Part shown: positions 46,312 to 55,664 of the stretch, piece after piece
Position numbering within the stretch: position 1 is the stretch's first letter
Layout: every line of letters begins with the position of its first letter
Origin: Bacteroidales bacterium
GTDB lineage: Bacteria > Bacteroidota > Bacteroidia > Bacteroidales > Marinilabiliaceae
DNA length: 64,000 nucleotides
Direction: 5' to 3'
Assembly (NCBI GenBank): GCA_003249255.1
Contig: QKJP01000048.1
Location: 372,001 to 436,000 of the forward strand
Notes under the pieces: generated by a model
Database searches by the model: none
Told to the model about the DNA's origin: nothing
Seen by the model: only the letters and a program-made list of their open reading frames with translations
Made by a program: the position numbers and the translations under genes

Positions 46312-47097
46312 TTACTTCCCTTTTTTCTTGGCTTGAGGTTGAGTTAGAATGGACTCTTTGATTTTCACACCTCTCCCTACGCTATGGTAATCATCGTATT
46401 CAATTTCAATCTCCGGCTCTTTCCAATCACCAACATCCACTAATTCAAATTGAAGATATTTGATTGCTAAACCTTGTCCTAACCACTTCCTTTCGTAATA
46501 GGTTTGAATGGTTAAAATTTCATCTTGAAAATCTGAATTATAAAGATCAGTTTCATTTACATTTACCTTAAATGCGTTTTCTTTCACCATTTCATTGGTG
46601 TAGGTATACAAAAAATTTGAATCGGTCTTAAGATGAATTAGGCCTTTGCTTTTGATAAATTTCAAATAACGCTGAAGAAAATAGGTTGAAGTTAACCTTT
46701 TAGTCACTTTTTTCATTTGAGGATCGGGAAAAGTTAACCAAATTTCATCGACTTCTCCTTGTTCAAAAAAGGCATTGATAAACTCAATACGAGTACGAAC
46801 AAAAGCCACATTCAGCAATTTCTTCTCCAAAGCTTCGGTTGCACCCGTATGCATACGTGCGCCTTTAATATCTATCCCGATAAAATTTTTATTTGGAAAC
46901 AATTCGGCTAAACCCACTGAATACTCACCTTTACCACAGCCTAACTCCAACACAATTGGATTATCATTCTTAAAAAATTCCTTTCCCCACTTTCCTTTCA
47001 TGAAGAATGACTCACCTTTTAAATCACTGTAATCAGCTTCGAACACATGCTCATAACGAGCCATGTCTGCAAACTTCTTTAACTTATTCTTTCCCAC
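46312..47097 (-). CDS. trmB: tRNA (guanine-N7)-methyltransferase
   Basis: The enzyme makes m7G46 in tRNA using S-adenosylmethionine. The 261-residue protein has the SAM-binding motif [20 protein letters not shown] (about 49-68), GIDIKGARM, and the catalytic block [27 protein letters not shown] (about 118-144). A short basic C-terminal tail ends QPQAKKKGK. It is the last gene of the holB-ricT-gldH-trmB run on the minus strand. Confidence 0.95.
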   Translation of the reverse strand: MGKNKLKKFADMARYEHVFEADYSDLKGESFFMKGKWGKEFFKNDNPIVLELGCGKGEYSVGLAELFPNKNFIGIDIKGARMHTGATEALEKKLLNVAFVRTRIEFINAFFEQGEVDEIWLTFPDPQMKKVTKRLTSTYFLQRYLKFIKSKGLIHLKTDSNFLYTYTNEMVKENAFKVNVNETDLYNSDFQDEILTIQTYYERKWLGQGLAIKYLQFELVDVGDWKEPEIEIEYDDYHSVGRGVKIKESILTQPQAKKKGK

Positions 47098-47113
47098 GTT
47101 ATCCTAAAAACTA

Positions 47114-47659
47114 TTACTTTGCTATTTCTGCTTCTTCTATTCGAATACCAATATTATGGATTCCTCCAATATTCTCATCGTACATACCTTGCCGGATTCT
47201 AAAGGTATATTCACCGGACTCAGCAAATTTCACTGTTCTCTGATAAGGAATCTCCACTAAATACAAATCGCCCCAACCGTCACCTAACCATCGGCCATCA
47301 TCATCCGCCAATACACAATCTACTTTTTGTTCCATTTTTTTACCCGATGGACTTATCACATCCACAAAAAGCCACAAATTCATATTGGGATAGCTTGAAC
47401 GATTTCGAATGTTTAAATACACATCATAAGGCTTCGAATTATTTTTAATATTAACCTTAAAGACAGCCATAGAATCCATGCTCCACCCCTCATCTGGAAT
47501 GGTAACATACTCGTCAAACACAATGTTATTTGCACAAGAGCTAATCAGCAGTAGTGCAAATAAGCCTAAAACAAGCTTACTGCTGTTTATTCGGACGCCT
47601 ATTTTGGGGCCTTGGCTTAGAAGTTCCCGTATTTTGATTAGTCGTTTGCTGATTCCCAT
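47114..47659 (-). CDS. gldH: GldH-family gliding motility lipoprotein
   Basis: This lipoprotein has a lipobox LISSC (Cys42 counted from the ATG at 47659) and the GldH pattern NIVFDEYVTIPDEGWSMDSMAVFKV, followed by YDVYLNIRNRSSYPNMNLWLF and GEYTFRIRQGM. In Flavobacterium johnsoniae GldH is needed for gliding, but homologues occur in non-gliders. The only standard start, 47659, overlaps the end of ricT by 83 nt in another frame and puts 21 extra residues before the signal peptide. No closer ATG, GTG or TTG is visible, so the start is uncertain. Confidence 0.85.
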   Translation of the reverse strand: MGISKRLIKIRELLSQGPKIGVRINSSKLVLGLFALLLISSCANNIVFDEYVTIPDEGWSMDSMAVFKVNIKNNSKPYDVYLNIRNRSSYPNMNLWLFVDVISPSGKKMEQKVDCVLADDDGRWLGDGWGDLYLVEIPYQRTVKFAESGEYTFRIRQGMYDENIGGIHNIGIRIEEAEIAK

Positions 47660-48899
47660 CTTGCCTTGGTTTTGGTTTGTTTCTTCGATTTATATTTTTT
47701 CTTCGATTATTATTAATGTTATTTGCTGCATTAGGTAAACCAGGTGCATTAGGAGGATTATTGGCACTACCTGATGAGTTATTAGCTGAACTATTTGCTA
47801 CAGCATTTTGATTTGGGCGGCGTTTCTTTGGTCTTTTCTTTTTCTGCTCGTCAAAACGCGTTAAACTATCGTGCTCAATCACATTTGAATAGCCAATTTC
47901 TTTATTTTTCACACCTGCCTCTTCTGTTGCTAAGCTTTCGACTTTATTGTTTCGTTTATTTTCCCGAATAACTTCCTTCACCCTATCCACAGACACCTCT
48001 ACTAAACCAGATGGTATATCTTTCTCTGTACTATACCACATGATACGCTTGAAAATATCAGTCTTAAAATGATAATATCGACCACTCTCTGTTTCAATGA
48101 CAAACTTGGTATCAGGAAAATCCTGTTGTGCATCAATGTATGCATCCAATTCAAAATTTAAACAGCATTTTAATTTACCACACTGTCCTGCTAGCTTTTG
48201 TGGATTTAAAGAAATCTCCTGGTAACGAGCAGCATTGGTTGTTACTGAAACAAAATTCGTAATCCAGGTTGAACAACACAATTCTCGACCACAAGGTCCG
48301 ATTCCTCCAATGCGACCAGCTTCTTGACGTGCGCCAATTTGACGCATTTCGATACGTACTTTAAAACGATCGGCCAAAACTTTAATTAATTCCCTAAAAT
48401 CAACACGCTCATCTGCAATGTAATAGAAAATAGCTTTTGTGCGATCTCCTTGATACTCCACATCACCAATCTTCATATTAAGTTTTAAGCGTTCAGCAAT
48501 GCGCCGAGCCTCTAGCATGGTTTCATGCTCAAGTTCTTTACCTTCTTCCCACTTCTCAATATCGGTTGCCTTGGCTTTTCGATAAACTCTCTTAAAGTCA
48601 TAAGAATTTATTGAGATATTATTCTTCTTCATTTGAAGCAAGACTAATTCACCGGTTAAAGTAACCACACCGATGTCATGTCCAGGTGAGGCTTCAACGG
48701 CAACAACCTCGCCTTTTTGAAGTTTTAAACCATTACTATTTCTAAAATATCCTTTTCTGGTATTTTTAAATTGCACTTCTACCACATCAGTACTGTTCAT
48801 ACTTTGGGGTAAATCGCCAAGCCAATCATATACATCAAGCTTTCCACATGAATTGGAACAGCTTGAACAACCAGCTACTGTATCTTGAACTTCTTCCAT
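47577..48899 (-). CDS. ricT: RicT/YaaT-family PSP1 domain protein
   Basis: This 440-residue protein has the PSP1 core (about 35-290) with Cys-rich blocks typical of the family: CSSCSNSCGK near the N-terminus, IGPCGRELCCSTW (about 199-211) and AGQCGKLKCCLNFELDAY (about 233-250). The C-terminal 120 residues are low-complexity, rich in Asn, Arg, Lys and Pro (GRRKNINRR-type repeats), and probably disordered. In Bacillus subtilis RicT works with RicA and RicF in an iron-sulfur-binding complex that affects RNase Y. No RicA or RicF is seen here, so its role is open. The 3' end overlaps gldH by 83 nt. Confidence 0.88.
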   Translation of the reverse strand: MEEVQDTVAGCSSCSNSCGKLDVYDWLGDLPQSMNSTDVVEVQFKNTRKGYFRNSNGLKLQKGEVVAVEASPGHDIGVVTLTGELVLLQMKKNNISINSYDFKRVYRKAKATDIEKWEEGKELEHETMLEARRIAERLKLNMKIGDVEYQGDRTKAIFYYIADERVDFRELIKVLADRFKVRIEMRQIGARQEAGRIGGIGPCGRELCCSTWITNFVSVTTNAARYQEISLNPQKLAGQCGKLKCCLNFELDAYIDAQQDFPDTKFVIETESGRYYHFKTDIFKRIMWYSTEKDIPSGLVEVSVDRVKEVIRENKRNNKVESLATEEAGVKNKEIGYSNVIEHDSLTRFDEQKKKRPKKRRPNQNAVANSSANNSSGSANNPPNAPGLPNAANNINNNRRKNINRRNKPKPRQDGNQQTTNQNTGTSKPRPQNRRPNKQQ

Positions 48900-48947
48900 A
48901 AAAACGTTAAAAATTAATCGACTCTTGTCGAAAAGATGTGCAAAATT

Positions 48948-50072
48948 TTATTGCTTTAGCAAAATAATAACTTTTAAACACACATCCATAAATATTATCT
49001 TGGCATTCCCATTCTGTTCGATATGAGAATGCGCTAAACTAAATTCTTCAGCGAGATTCCACACATTATCATCATTGATAAAGGGTGAAAACTTGGCCGA
49101 AAATCCTTTTTCTTCAGGTGTAAGATATAACAAGTCTTCCTCCTGCATGTTCATTACAAAGTTTTCTCTAATTAAACGCAAGGCATAATTAAAGAAATTC
49201 TTTTGGCGCTCTCTGCTTTGGGTGGCAATTTCATCACACCATGTTATCAATTCGTGAAGTTTTCTGCCATACGCCAATCGCATTAACGCCACAAACTTAT
49301 CAAAGAAATAGGCCCGATCTTCACTTTCTTCAACGATTTCTTTTGCGGCAACATAACTCCCATTGGATAATTTGGCCAGTTCGATGCTATCTGTTGAAGG
49401 TAAAGAATATTCTTTTTGTAAGGCCAAGGCTATTTCTTCGGTAGGCAATCCTCCTACTTTCAATTGTTGTGTTCGACTTAATATGGTCCCTAAAACCTCA
49501 CCCGGCTTATCCGAAACTAAAACAAAAACAGTCCCTGCCGGAGGCTCTTCCAACAGTTTCAGTAATTTATTTGCGGCTGACTGGTGCATCATCTCAGGCA
49601 TCCAAATAATCATAACTTTAAAGTCTGCCTCAAAAGTTTTTAAACTTAACTTTTTAAGTACTTCCTGACTCTCCTGAGAATAGATTAAGCCCTGTCCTTT
49701 TTCTGCACCAATTTTCTTATACCAATCTTGTAAACTAAAATATTTCTTCTCAACAACAATCTGACGCCATTCATTAATAAAGCTATCACTCACAGCTGCC
49801 TTAGTCGTTGCAGACTTAACAACCGGAAAAACAAAATGTAAATCCGGATGAATTAATTTTTCAAACTTTTTACAAGACGAACATTCTCCACACGAATCAT
49901 CTGCTTGCCTGTTTTTACAATTTAAATATTGAGCAAAAGCAATGGCCAGCAATATTTTCCCGGTCCCCTCAACGCCATGATACATTTGGGCATGACTAAC
50001 CCGGTTTTCTTTAACCATGTTAATCAAATGTCGCTTAATCGACTGATGTCCTATCACTTCACTAAACTTCAT
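48948..50072 (-). CDS. holB: DNA polymerase III subunit delta prime
   Basis: This clamp-loader subunit has 374 residues. The N-terminal AAA+ domain starts MKFSEVIGHQSIKRHLINMV. The P-loop is GVEGTGKILLAIAFA, with Ile where the hydrolysing subunits have Thr or Ser, consistent with a delta-prime stator that does not hydrolyse ATP. A four-Cys zinc module follows (LNCK, SCGECSSCKKFEK, about 52-72), and then LLKLLEEPPAGTVFVLVSD. It is first in the holB-ricT-gldH-trmB run. A minus-strand TATCTTTG at 50097-50104 could be its -7 box. Confidence 0.92.
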   Translation of the reverse strand: MKFSEVIGHQSIKRHLINMVKENRVSHAQMYHGVEGTGKILLAIAFAQYLNCKNRQADDSCGECSSCKKFEKLIHPDLHFVFPVVKSATTKAAVSDSFINEWRQIVVEKKYFSLQDWYKKIGAEKGQGLIYSQESQEVLKKLSLKTFEADFKVMIIWMPEMMHQSAANKLLKLLEEPPAGTVFVLVSDKPGEVLGTILSRTQQLKVGGLPTEEIALALQKEYSLPSTDSIELAKLSNGSYVAAKEIVEESEDRAYFFDKFVALMRLAYGRKLHELITWCDEIATQSRERQKNFFNYALRLIRENFVMNMQEEDLLYLTPEEKGFSAKFSPFINDDNVWNLAEEFSLAHSHIEQNGNAKIIFMDVCLKVIILLKQ

Positions 50073-50211
50073 ATCAAGCCCAATTTATCAAAGCATCAAA
50101 GATAATAATTTAGTTGATTGATTAAACCCGGGTACTTTATTTGAAAACACAATGAATATAACGAGATAGGATTATTCTTGCTAAAAAAGAAAGAAGATTC
50201 TTGAAAGCCAT

Positions 50212-50219
50212 TAATTTTG
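50212..50219 (+). promoter_or_regulatory. Possible -7 element for the radical SAM gene
   Basis: TAATTTTG matches TAnnTTTG 20 nt before the ATG at 50240. No TTTG is found at the -33 distance. Confidence 0.3.
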
Positions 50220-50239
50220 TAACTTAAAGAAAAAAATCA

Positions 50240-51019
50240 ATGGCAACTTTTTTATTTGACGAAATTGTATTCGGCCCGGTCAACAGTAGAAGATTAGGTA
50301 TTTCATTGGGCATAAACCTGCTTCCCACGAACAAAAAAATCTGTTCATTTAACTGCATATATTGCGAGTGTGGTTTAAATGATGAACTTGGTGAGAGAGT
50401 TGGAAAAATGCCCCAAAGAGAAAATGTAAAAGACGCTTTACGTATAAAACTAAATAAAATGGTTGAAGATGGAATCCTTCCGGATGTAATCACATTTGCC
50501 GGAAATGGAGAACCAACTCTTCACCCCAATTTTTCAGATATTATTGACGACACCATTGAATTAAGAAATAAACTTTGCCCGAATGCCAGAATTGCGGTTC
50601 TTTCTAACGGCTCAAGAATTGATAAACCATCTGTATTTAACGCATTATTAAAAATTGATGATAACATTCAAAAACTAGATGCAGGCACGCTTGATAAAAT
50701 CAATCTTATTGACCAACCAAACTATCCGTATAAGCTGGAAAACACCATTGATTTATTAAAAAAATTTGACGGAAAAGTAATCATCCAAACCATGTTTCTT
50801 GGAGGAGAACACAATGGCAATTCTGTAAACAATACTTCTGAAGAAGAAGTTAGCGAATGGATTAAGCACTTAGACCAAATAAAACCTAAAAGTGTGATGA
50901 TTTACACCATTGCAAGAGACACTCCAATTCTGACCTTAAAAAAACTTTCCATCGATGAGTTGGAAAACATTGCAGAAAAAGCCCGATCAAAAGGATACCT
51001 TGTGTCTGTCTCCGGATGA
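50240..51019 (+). CDS. Radical SAM domain protein
   Basis: This 259-residue cytosolic protein has the radical SAM cluster motif C-x3-C-x2-C in CSFNCIYCECG (about 35-45). The GNGEPTLHP block (about 89-97) is the family's SAM-contacting GGE-like motif. The opening FGPVNSRRLGISLGINLLP is typical of a subfamily of small radical SAM proteins of unknown substrate. There is no extra C-terminal Cys cluster. The downstream glycosyltransferase overlaps its stop by 4 nt (ATGA), so the two are translationally coupled, though a functional link is unclear. Confidence 0.88.
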   Translation: MATFLFDEIVFGPVNSRRLGISLGINLLPTNKKICSFNCIYCECGLNDELGERVGKMPQRENVKDALRIKLNKMVEDGILPDVITFAGNGEPTLHPNFSDIIDDTIELRNKLCPNARIAVLSNGSRIDKPSVFNALLKIDDNIQKLDAGTLDKINLIDQPNYPYKLENTIDLLKKFDGKVIIQTMFLGGEHNGNSVNNTSEEEVSEWIKHLDQIKPKSVMIYTIARDTPILTLKKLSIDELENIAEKARSKGYLVSVSG

Positions 51020-52032
51020 AAAACCATAAAACCATATTATTTGCACCTTTAAATTGGGGATTAGGACATGCTAGCCGTATCATTCCAATCATTGAACAAT
51101 CACAAAAAGACGGACATACCTGTATTTTAGCAGGGGAATCTCCTTCTATTGACATTTTAACAAAGCACTTTCCTGAGCTGCCATGCATCTCATTAAAAGG
51201 CTTTTCGCCCAAAATAGACTCCCGAAAAAACTTCACCTTCCAGATCCTCATTCAACTTCCATCATTTTTTTATTGGTTATGTAAAGAAAGAAAGGATGTT
51301 CAAAAAATCATCGCTCAACAAAACATAAACACCATTATCTCAGACAACAGATATGGTGCTAGAAACAGCCAATGCAAATCCATTTTAATCACACACCAAA
51401 CATCTCCTTATTTTGGTAAAAAACTTAATTTTCTAAGAACTCCACTCACCTTTGCATTAAGCCTACTAATTAATAAATTCGACGAATGCTGGATTCCGGA
51501 TTACTTAACAAATAATCAATTATCTGGCTCTCTATCCAATTCTAATTTTATAAAGATTCCTGTCAAACATATTGGCTGGCTTTCGAGGCTACAATTAAAG
51601 CACGACACGAGAAGTAATCTGACATCAAAATTTGATGCAGTTTTGATTTTATCAGGACCTCAACCACAACAAATGCAACTTGAGCACCAGATCTCAAATT
51701 TCTTTGCTAACCAATCTAAATACAAGCTGTGCATAATAAAAAGTTCCAAAACACGGTCTTCATCAAGAACCATATCTTATTACACAAACCCTGTTCCCGA
51801 ACTATTCACAGAACTAATTTCCAAAGCTAAATTAGTTATTTCCCGATCCGGATATTCTTCATTAATGGATTTAATGAGCATCAATAAAAAAGCACTTTTA
51901 ATACCTACTCCGGGACAACATGAGCAAGAATACCTTGCCCAACACCTGAAAAACAATTTTCAATTTGAGGTTATAGAACAAACGGAATTAAATGCAGAAC
52001 ATCTATTTAACCGAATCAATCATAAACTTTAA
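51016..52032 (+). CDS. GT28/MurG-like glycosyltransferase
   Basis: This 338-residue GT-B fold protein begins TILFAPLNWGLGHASRIIPII, the acceptor-side Gly loop of MurG-like enzymes. It carries the C-terminal donor-binding block AKLVISRSGYSSLMDLMSINKKALLIPTPGQHEQEYLAQHL (about 275-315), which matches the family 28 C-terminal domain. Donor and acceptor are not identifiable. The start ATG overlaps the radical SAM stop. It is not near murein or lipopolysaccharide genes, so a role in a lipid-linked or surface sugar is only a guess. Confidence 0.82.
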   Translation: MKNHKTILFAPLNWGLGHASRIIPIIEQSQKDGHTCILAGESPSIDILTKHFPELPCISLKGFSPKIDSRKNFTFQILIQLPSFFYWLCKERKDVQKIIAQQNINTIISDNRYGARNSQCKSILITHQTSPYFGKKLNFLRTPLTFALSLLINKFDECWIPDYLTNNQLSGSLSNSNFIKIPVKHIGWLSRLQLKHDTRSNLTSKFDAVLILSGPQPQQMQLEHQISNFFANQSKYKLCIIKSSKTRSSSRTISYYTNPVPELFTELISKAKLVISRSGYSSLMDLMSINKKALLIPTPGQHEQEYLAQHLKNNFQFEVIEQTELNAEHLFNRINHKL

Positions 52033-52282
52033 TATTCCCCCTATTTTTCGAAGTTTCTAAAAATCGAATATTACTCTCTAATATTCAAAAACATACACTC
52101 TACCCTTATTTATTAAGTTGAAATCTTTATCTAAAAAAACAATTCTTTCATCAAAACCTATGAAACTTTCATCCACGAATGGAGTAAATACATTCAAGAG
52201 GACATTTTTTAACACTTGGTTTAAAAACTCTTTTACATCAAATGCCGTAACAGCATTTGAACAACAATAAAAAAAGAATAAC
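52033..52282. other. Gap with an unsupported small open frame
   Basis: About 250 nt separate the glycosyltransferase from the next plus-strand gene. On the plus strand, 52160-52270 encodes a 36-residue basic peptide (starts MKLSSTNGV, ends NAVTAFEQQ) that stops 12 nt before the next start. On the minus strand, 52078-52329 is open for 83 codons. Neither has family support, and they cannot both be real over the shared part. Confidence 0.3.
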
Positions 52283-52729
52283 ATGGGAATAGGGGTAGTC
52301 ATCATAACTTTAATAATTTCAATTATCACAATTTGGTTTTATACCATTGGATTGAATTTTATTGCAGCTAAACTGGCCAAGAAGAATCTTGAGAAAAGAC
52401 TATTTCCAGAAGGAGAGTCTCAAAAAAAGGAAATCCTTTCAAGGATGATTACGCTTACAAAAAGCAAATACACCAACGAGCTTTTACTCGATTATTTTAT
52501 TAAAATAAAAGGATTGCAAACGATAAGTTTATTAGGTCCAATTAATTTTTGGACAAAAAAATACCTTTTATCACCAACTAAAGTAAAACTCAACTACTTT
52601 GAACAAGTACGCTTTTATGAAATGTTTTTAAACTACCATCCCAAGGTAGTAAACAACATAATATCAGCTAACACAACTAAAAAAGGCTTTTTTGAAGACC
52701 GTGGAATATTTTCAAGAGAGCTTGCATAA
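52283..52729 (+). CDS. Small single-span membrane protein, unknown function
   Basis: This 148-residue protein has one N-terminal membrane helix (about 3-27, IGVVIITLIISIITIWFYTIGLNFIA) followed by a basic cytoplasmic or periplasmic domain. The domain contains the segments KKEILSRMITLTKSKYTNELLLDYFIK and FEQVRFYEMFLNYHPKVV. I do not recognise a family. Codon use matches the neighbourhood and the frame is followed by a hairpin, which favours a real gene. It is on the same strand as the radical SAM and glycosyltransferase pair, 250 nt downstream. Confidence 0.5.
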   Translation: MGIGVVIITLIISIITIWFYTIGLNFIAAKLAKKNLEKRLFPEGESQKKEILSRMITLTKSKYTNELLLDYFIKIKGLQTISLLGPINFWTKKYLLSPTKVKLNYFEQVRFYEMFLNYHPKVVNNIISANTTKKGFFEDRGIFSRELA

Positions 52730-52772
52730 CCTTACAGGAAGGTATTCTGGGAATCATATCTTCACTGGGGAG

Positions 52773-52800
52773 AGCCGTTCATAACATGTACGGCTTTCTT
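52773..52800. terminator. Hairpin between convergent genes (possible terminator)
   Basis: AGCCGT (52773-52778) pairs with ACGGCT (52790-52795), and an inner CAT/ATG pairing leaves a 3-nt loop. A T-rich tail (TTCTT) follows on the plus strand. The preceding GGGGAGAGCCGT recalls group II intron domain V, which is treated under findings. Confidence 0.5.
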
Positions 52801-52815
52801 TGGATAAGAAAACCA

Positions 52816-53691
52816 TTACTTAAAATAAAACTCTCCATTGCCAATGTTATAACCATCGGTAAAAATATCTACCACATATTTACCGGGCATCAACTCACCC
52901 TCATCAGCAACATAATAGATACAAACATCAAGCTTTTTACTTCCGTACTCTATAACTCGCTTGGCAGAATAATTAATTTCCGATCCCTCGTATTCAAACA
53001 GATTTTCTAATGATTTAATCAGTAAAGATCCGTCCGGGCGCTCAAGTCTCAGAAATACATCTTTTTCTCCTACAGAGGCAGTTAAATTTTTAAGGATTGT
53101 GAAACAGACCTTAATTTTAGCAACATTCTTTGCACGGTTGGTATCTTTTTCTTTTCTATTTAGCCCTATCACCTCAATATTCATTGTTTCTAATTGAGAG
53201 GCGATTTCAACTTTTTTTTCTAATTGTTCCTTCTTTTCTTCCAAAACTTTATAGTTGGATTGAATTTGAGTATACCGCATTTTATGTTCATTGTTCTCTT
53301 CGGTTAACAATTGATTCCTTCGATTTAACGAATCAATCTGAACAACAAAACTTTTCATTACAGATCTCAAAGAAGCTAACTCTTTCTTATACTCTCTGAT
53401 TTTTTGAACATTGGTTGCCTTTATGATTTTCATTTCTTCAATGAGCTGGGCAATTCGTTCACGCTCTTGCTGAAGCATCATATTTAAAGTATCGTTGTTA
53501 CTGTTTAAAGAATCATAGTCTAAAGCTAAAGTTTGAAACTCTTCAGTTAGAATCTCTTTTTCTATGTTCATTTCTTTTACAACGGCCTTATGCTCTGCAC
53601 GATTTTGAATGAAGAAATAAGATAACACTCCAATCACAATCAGCATTATGACTAATAATATATAAATAAATTTACTCGTCTTCTTTTCCAT
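52816..53691 (-). CDS. Membrane-anchored coiled-coil protein
   Basis: This 291-residue protein has an N-terminal membrane helix (about 8-28, IYILLVIMLIVIGVLSYFFI), a long coiled coil (about 35-180, rich in Glu, Gln and Leu heptads) and a C-terminal beta domain. That domain (FTILKNLTASVGEKDVFLRLERPDGSLL, YIGNG-like end) resembles an Ig-like fold and lies outside the cytoplasm. The start at 53691 is preferred over an in-frame ATG at 53727, because a promoter -7 box overlaps the latter. I do not recognise a named family. The layout is like Bacteroidota envelope proteins that bridge from the inner membrane. Confidence 0.7.
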   Translation of the reverse strand: MEKKTSKFIYILLVIMLIVIGVLSYFFIQNRAEHKAVVKEMNIEKEILTEEFQTLALDYDSLNSNNDTLNMMLQQERERIAQLIEEMKIIKATNVQKIREYKKELASLRSVMKSFVVQIDSLNRRNQLLTEENNEHKMRYTQIQSNYKVLEEKKEQLEKKVEIASQLETMNIEVIGLNRKEKDTNRAKNVAKIKVCFTILKNLTASVGEKDVFLRLERPDGSLLIKSLENLFEYEGSEINYSAKRVIEYGSKKLDVCIYYVADEGELMPGKYVVDIFTDGYNIGNGEFYFK

Positions 53692-53723
53692 ATAAACAGT
53701 AAGATACTTTGATTTCCCTGCGT

Positions 53724-53753
53724 GCAAAGTTATAATTTTTTAGACGCTCAACA
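53724..53753 (-). promoter_or_regulatory. Promoter of the coiled-coil membrane protein gene
   Basis: On the minus strand TTG, 19 nt, TAACTTTG matches the Bacteroidota consensus. The start point would be near 53717, so the first usable start codon is 53691. Confidence 0.5.
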
Positions 53754-53822
53754 ATTCACACCTAAAATTCATTTAATAACAATTCTCAAACGGTAATTCT
53801 ATCTTAAAGTAATAGTTGTAAG

Positions 53823-55661
53823 ATGAAATCTTATTATTTTTACGGCAAAAAGAAGATTTTGAAAAACTCATTATACAAAGCGTCACTTTTATTTATTATC
53901 TCATTATTACTTTGGCAATGTGCCAATGTTGGTATGCCATCTGGCGGGCCTAAAGATGATAATCCTCCTGTTTTGATTAAATCATCACCCACTCCAAACG
54001 CCCTTAACTTCAAGAAAAATAAGATCACGCTAGAATTTGATGAGTTGATTAAGCTTAAGGACTTAAGGGAAAACTTCATTGCTTCACCTCCTTTTAATGA
54101 TCCTCCAACCGTTCAAGCCATTGCTAATAAGGTTATGATTCAGTTTAAAGAAGATCTACAAACAAACACAACCTATACACTAGATTTTGCAGATGCCATT
54201 GTAGATAACAATGAAGGGAATGTACTTAGTAACTTCTCTTTTTCATTTTCTACGGGTAACATTGTTGATTCGCTACAAGTGGCAGGTCATGTTTGGGATG
54301 CTGATGATTTGTCTCCATCTAAAGGTGTTCAGGTTTTTCTGCACGAAAATTTAAACGACACTGCTGTTCAAACTCTCGTTCCGGTAAGAATAGGTATTAC
54401 AGATCAATTTGGATATTTCAAAATATTAAATGTCAAACCGGGTAAATATCGTTTATATGCATTGGAAGATGCCAACCGTGATTATAAATTTGATCAACCC
54501 GGCGAGCGAATGGCTTGGTCAGACATTACAGTCGAACCTCGATTGGAACTAAAGGAAATGATTGATTCAATATCTCAAGATTCGATCCGAACTTATGACA
54601 CATTAGTTTATCTCCCGGACAGTACCGAACTGTTCCTGTTCCAACACCAGTTTGAGCAACAATATTTGTTATCAGAAGAAAGAAAAGACAAAGAGAAACT
54701 AAGCTTTTTCTTCAACAATCCACTGGAAAAAGATGCTGCACTTATTCTTACGGGACATGATGATAAAGTTGAACCTTTCATCATGGAACGCTCTTTGAAA
54801 AATGACACGGTTCATTTCTGGATAAAAGACAGCACTCTCTATAATAAAGATTCGATTTCTGTAACATTAAACTATCCGCTGAAAGACTCGTTGAACCAAA
54901 CTTATGTTAAGGCAGATACCATTGAGATGTACTTTTTTGAAGTAAAAGACAAAAAGAAATCAAAACGCAAAAAGAAGGAACAGAAAGCAGATGATATCCC
55001 AACTATTAAACTACAAGACTCTAAGCAAAAAATAGACAAGTTTAAAACCTTTAATTTTTCCTTACAAAAACCTGCTCTTGATTTTAATTTTAAAGCTGTA
55101 AGACTTTATGAAGTTGTGGACTCGATTAAAACACCCATTGATTTCACCATCACACAAGATACTATGCGCGTGAGAAATTACTCAATATCACACAAATGGG
55201 AGGTTGATAAAAAATACGAATTACAAATAGACTCCGCAGCTATAAAAAACATTGAAGGAATATCCAACGCAAATATTACCCATCAGTTTTCCATTATCCC
55301 ATTAGAAGATTATGGAATTATTTACACAAAAATCCTTAATCCTCAACCTAATTGGCTAATAGAAGTAATGTCGAACGATCAAGTTGTACAAACACTCCAT
55401 GTGCCAACAAATGGAAAAGCAGGCTTTAGATATTTGACGCCAAAATCGTATACCATTAGGATTGTTGAAGATCGAAACATGAATGGAAAATGGGATACCG
55501 GAGATTATTACTCCAAGACTCAACCGGAAAAAATATATTATTACCCTGAAAAAATACAAGTGAGAGCAAATTGGGAACATGAATTAGAGGAATGGGATCC
55601 GCATTCTTTTAGCACCAATGAGTTCTCCAGAAAAAACCGAAAACCTAAATCAAAAGAATAA
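53823..55661 (+). CDS. Lipoprotein with N-terminal Ig-like (SbsA/Big_5) domain
   Basis: This 612-residue protein has a hydrophobic signal ending LLLWQC (lipobox, Cys about 33), preceded by a somewhat long basic stretch. The mature N-terminus MPSGGPKDDNPPVLIKSSPTPNALNF and the following Ig-like domain (about 45-140, ending FSFSTGNIVDSLQVAGHVWD) are typical of a widespread Bacteroidota lipoprotein family. A carboxypeptidase-regulatory-like segment follows (about 150-225, ITDQFGYFKILNVKPGKYRLYALEDANRDYKFD). A Lys-rich charged patch (KDKKKSKRKKKEQKADD, about 378-394) interrupts the later beta-rich region. It heads a run with the thiamine-binding protein gene, 3 nt downstream. Confidence 0.8.
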   Translation: MKSYYFYGKKKILKNSLYKASLLFIISLLLWQCANVGMPSGGPKDDNPPVLIKSSPTPNALNFKKNKITLEFDELIKLKDLRENFIASPPFNDPPTVQAIANKVMIQFKEDLQTNTTYTLDFADAIVDNNEGNVLSNFSFSFSTGNIVDSLQVAGHVWDADDLSPSKGVQVFLHENLNDTAVQTLVPVRIGITDQFGYFKILNVKPGKYRLYALEDANRDYKFDQPGERMAWSDITVEPRLELKEMIDSISQDSIRTYDTLVYLPDSTELFLFQHQFEQQYLLSEERKDKEKLSFFFNNPLEKDAALILTGHDDKVEPFIMERSLKNDTVHFWIKDSTLYNKDSISVTLNYPLKDSLNQTYVKADTIEMYFFEVKDKKKSKRKKKEQKADDIPTIKLQDSKQKIDKFKTFNFSLQKPALDFNFKAVRLYEVVDSIKTPIDFTITQDTMRVRNYSISHKWEVDKKYELQIDSAAIKNIEGISNANITHQFSIIPLEDYGIIYTKILNPQPNWLIEVMSNDQVVQTLHVPTNGKAGFRYLTPKSYTIRIVEDRNMNGKWDTGDYYSKTQPEKIYYYPEKIQVRANWEHELEEWDPHSFSTNEFSRKNRKPKSKE

Positions 55662-55664
55662 ACG

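Noticed and set aside
52078-52329. 83-codon minus-strand open frame upstream of the small membrane protein gene
   Set aside because: It runs into the start region of the better supported plus-strand gene and shows no recognisable signal or domain. It is kept only as a remark in the gap entry.
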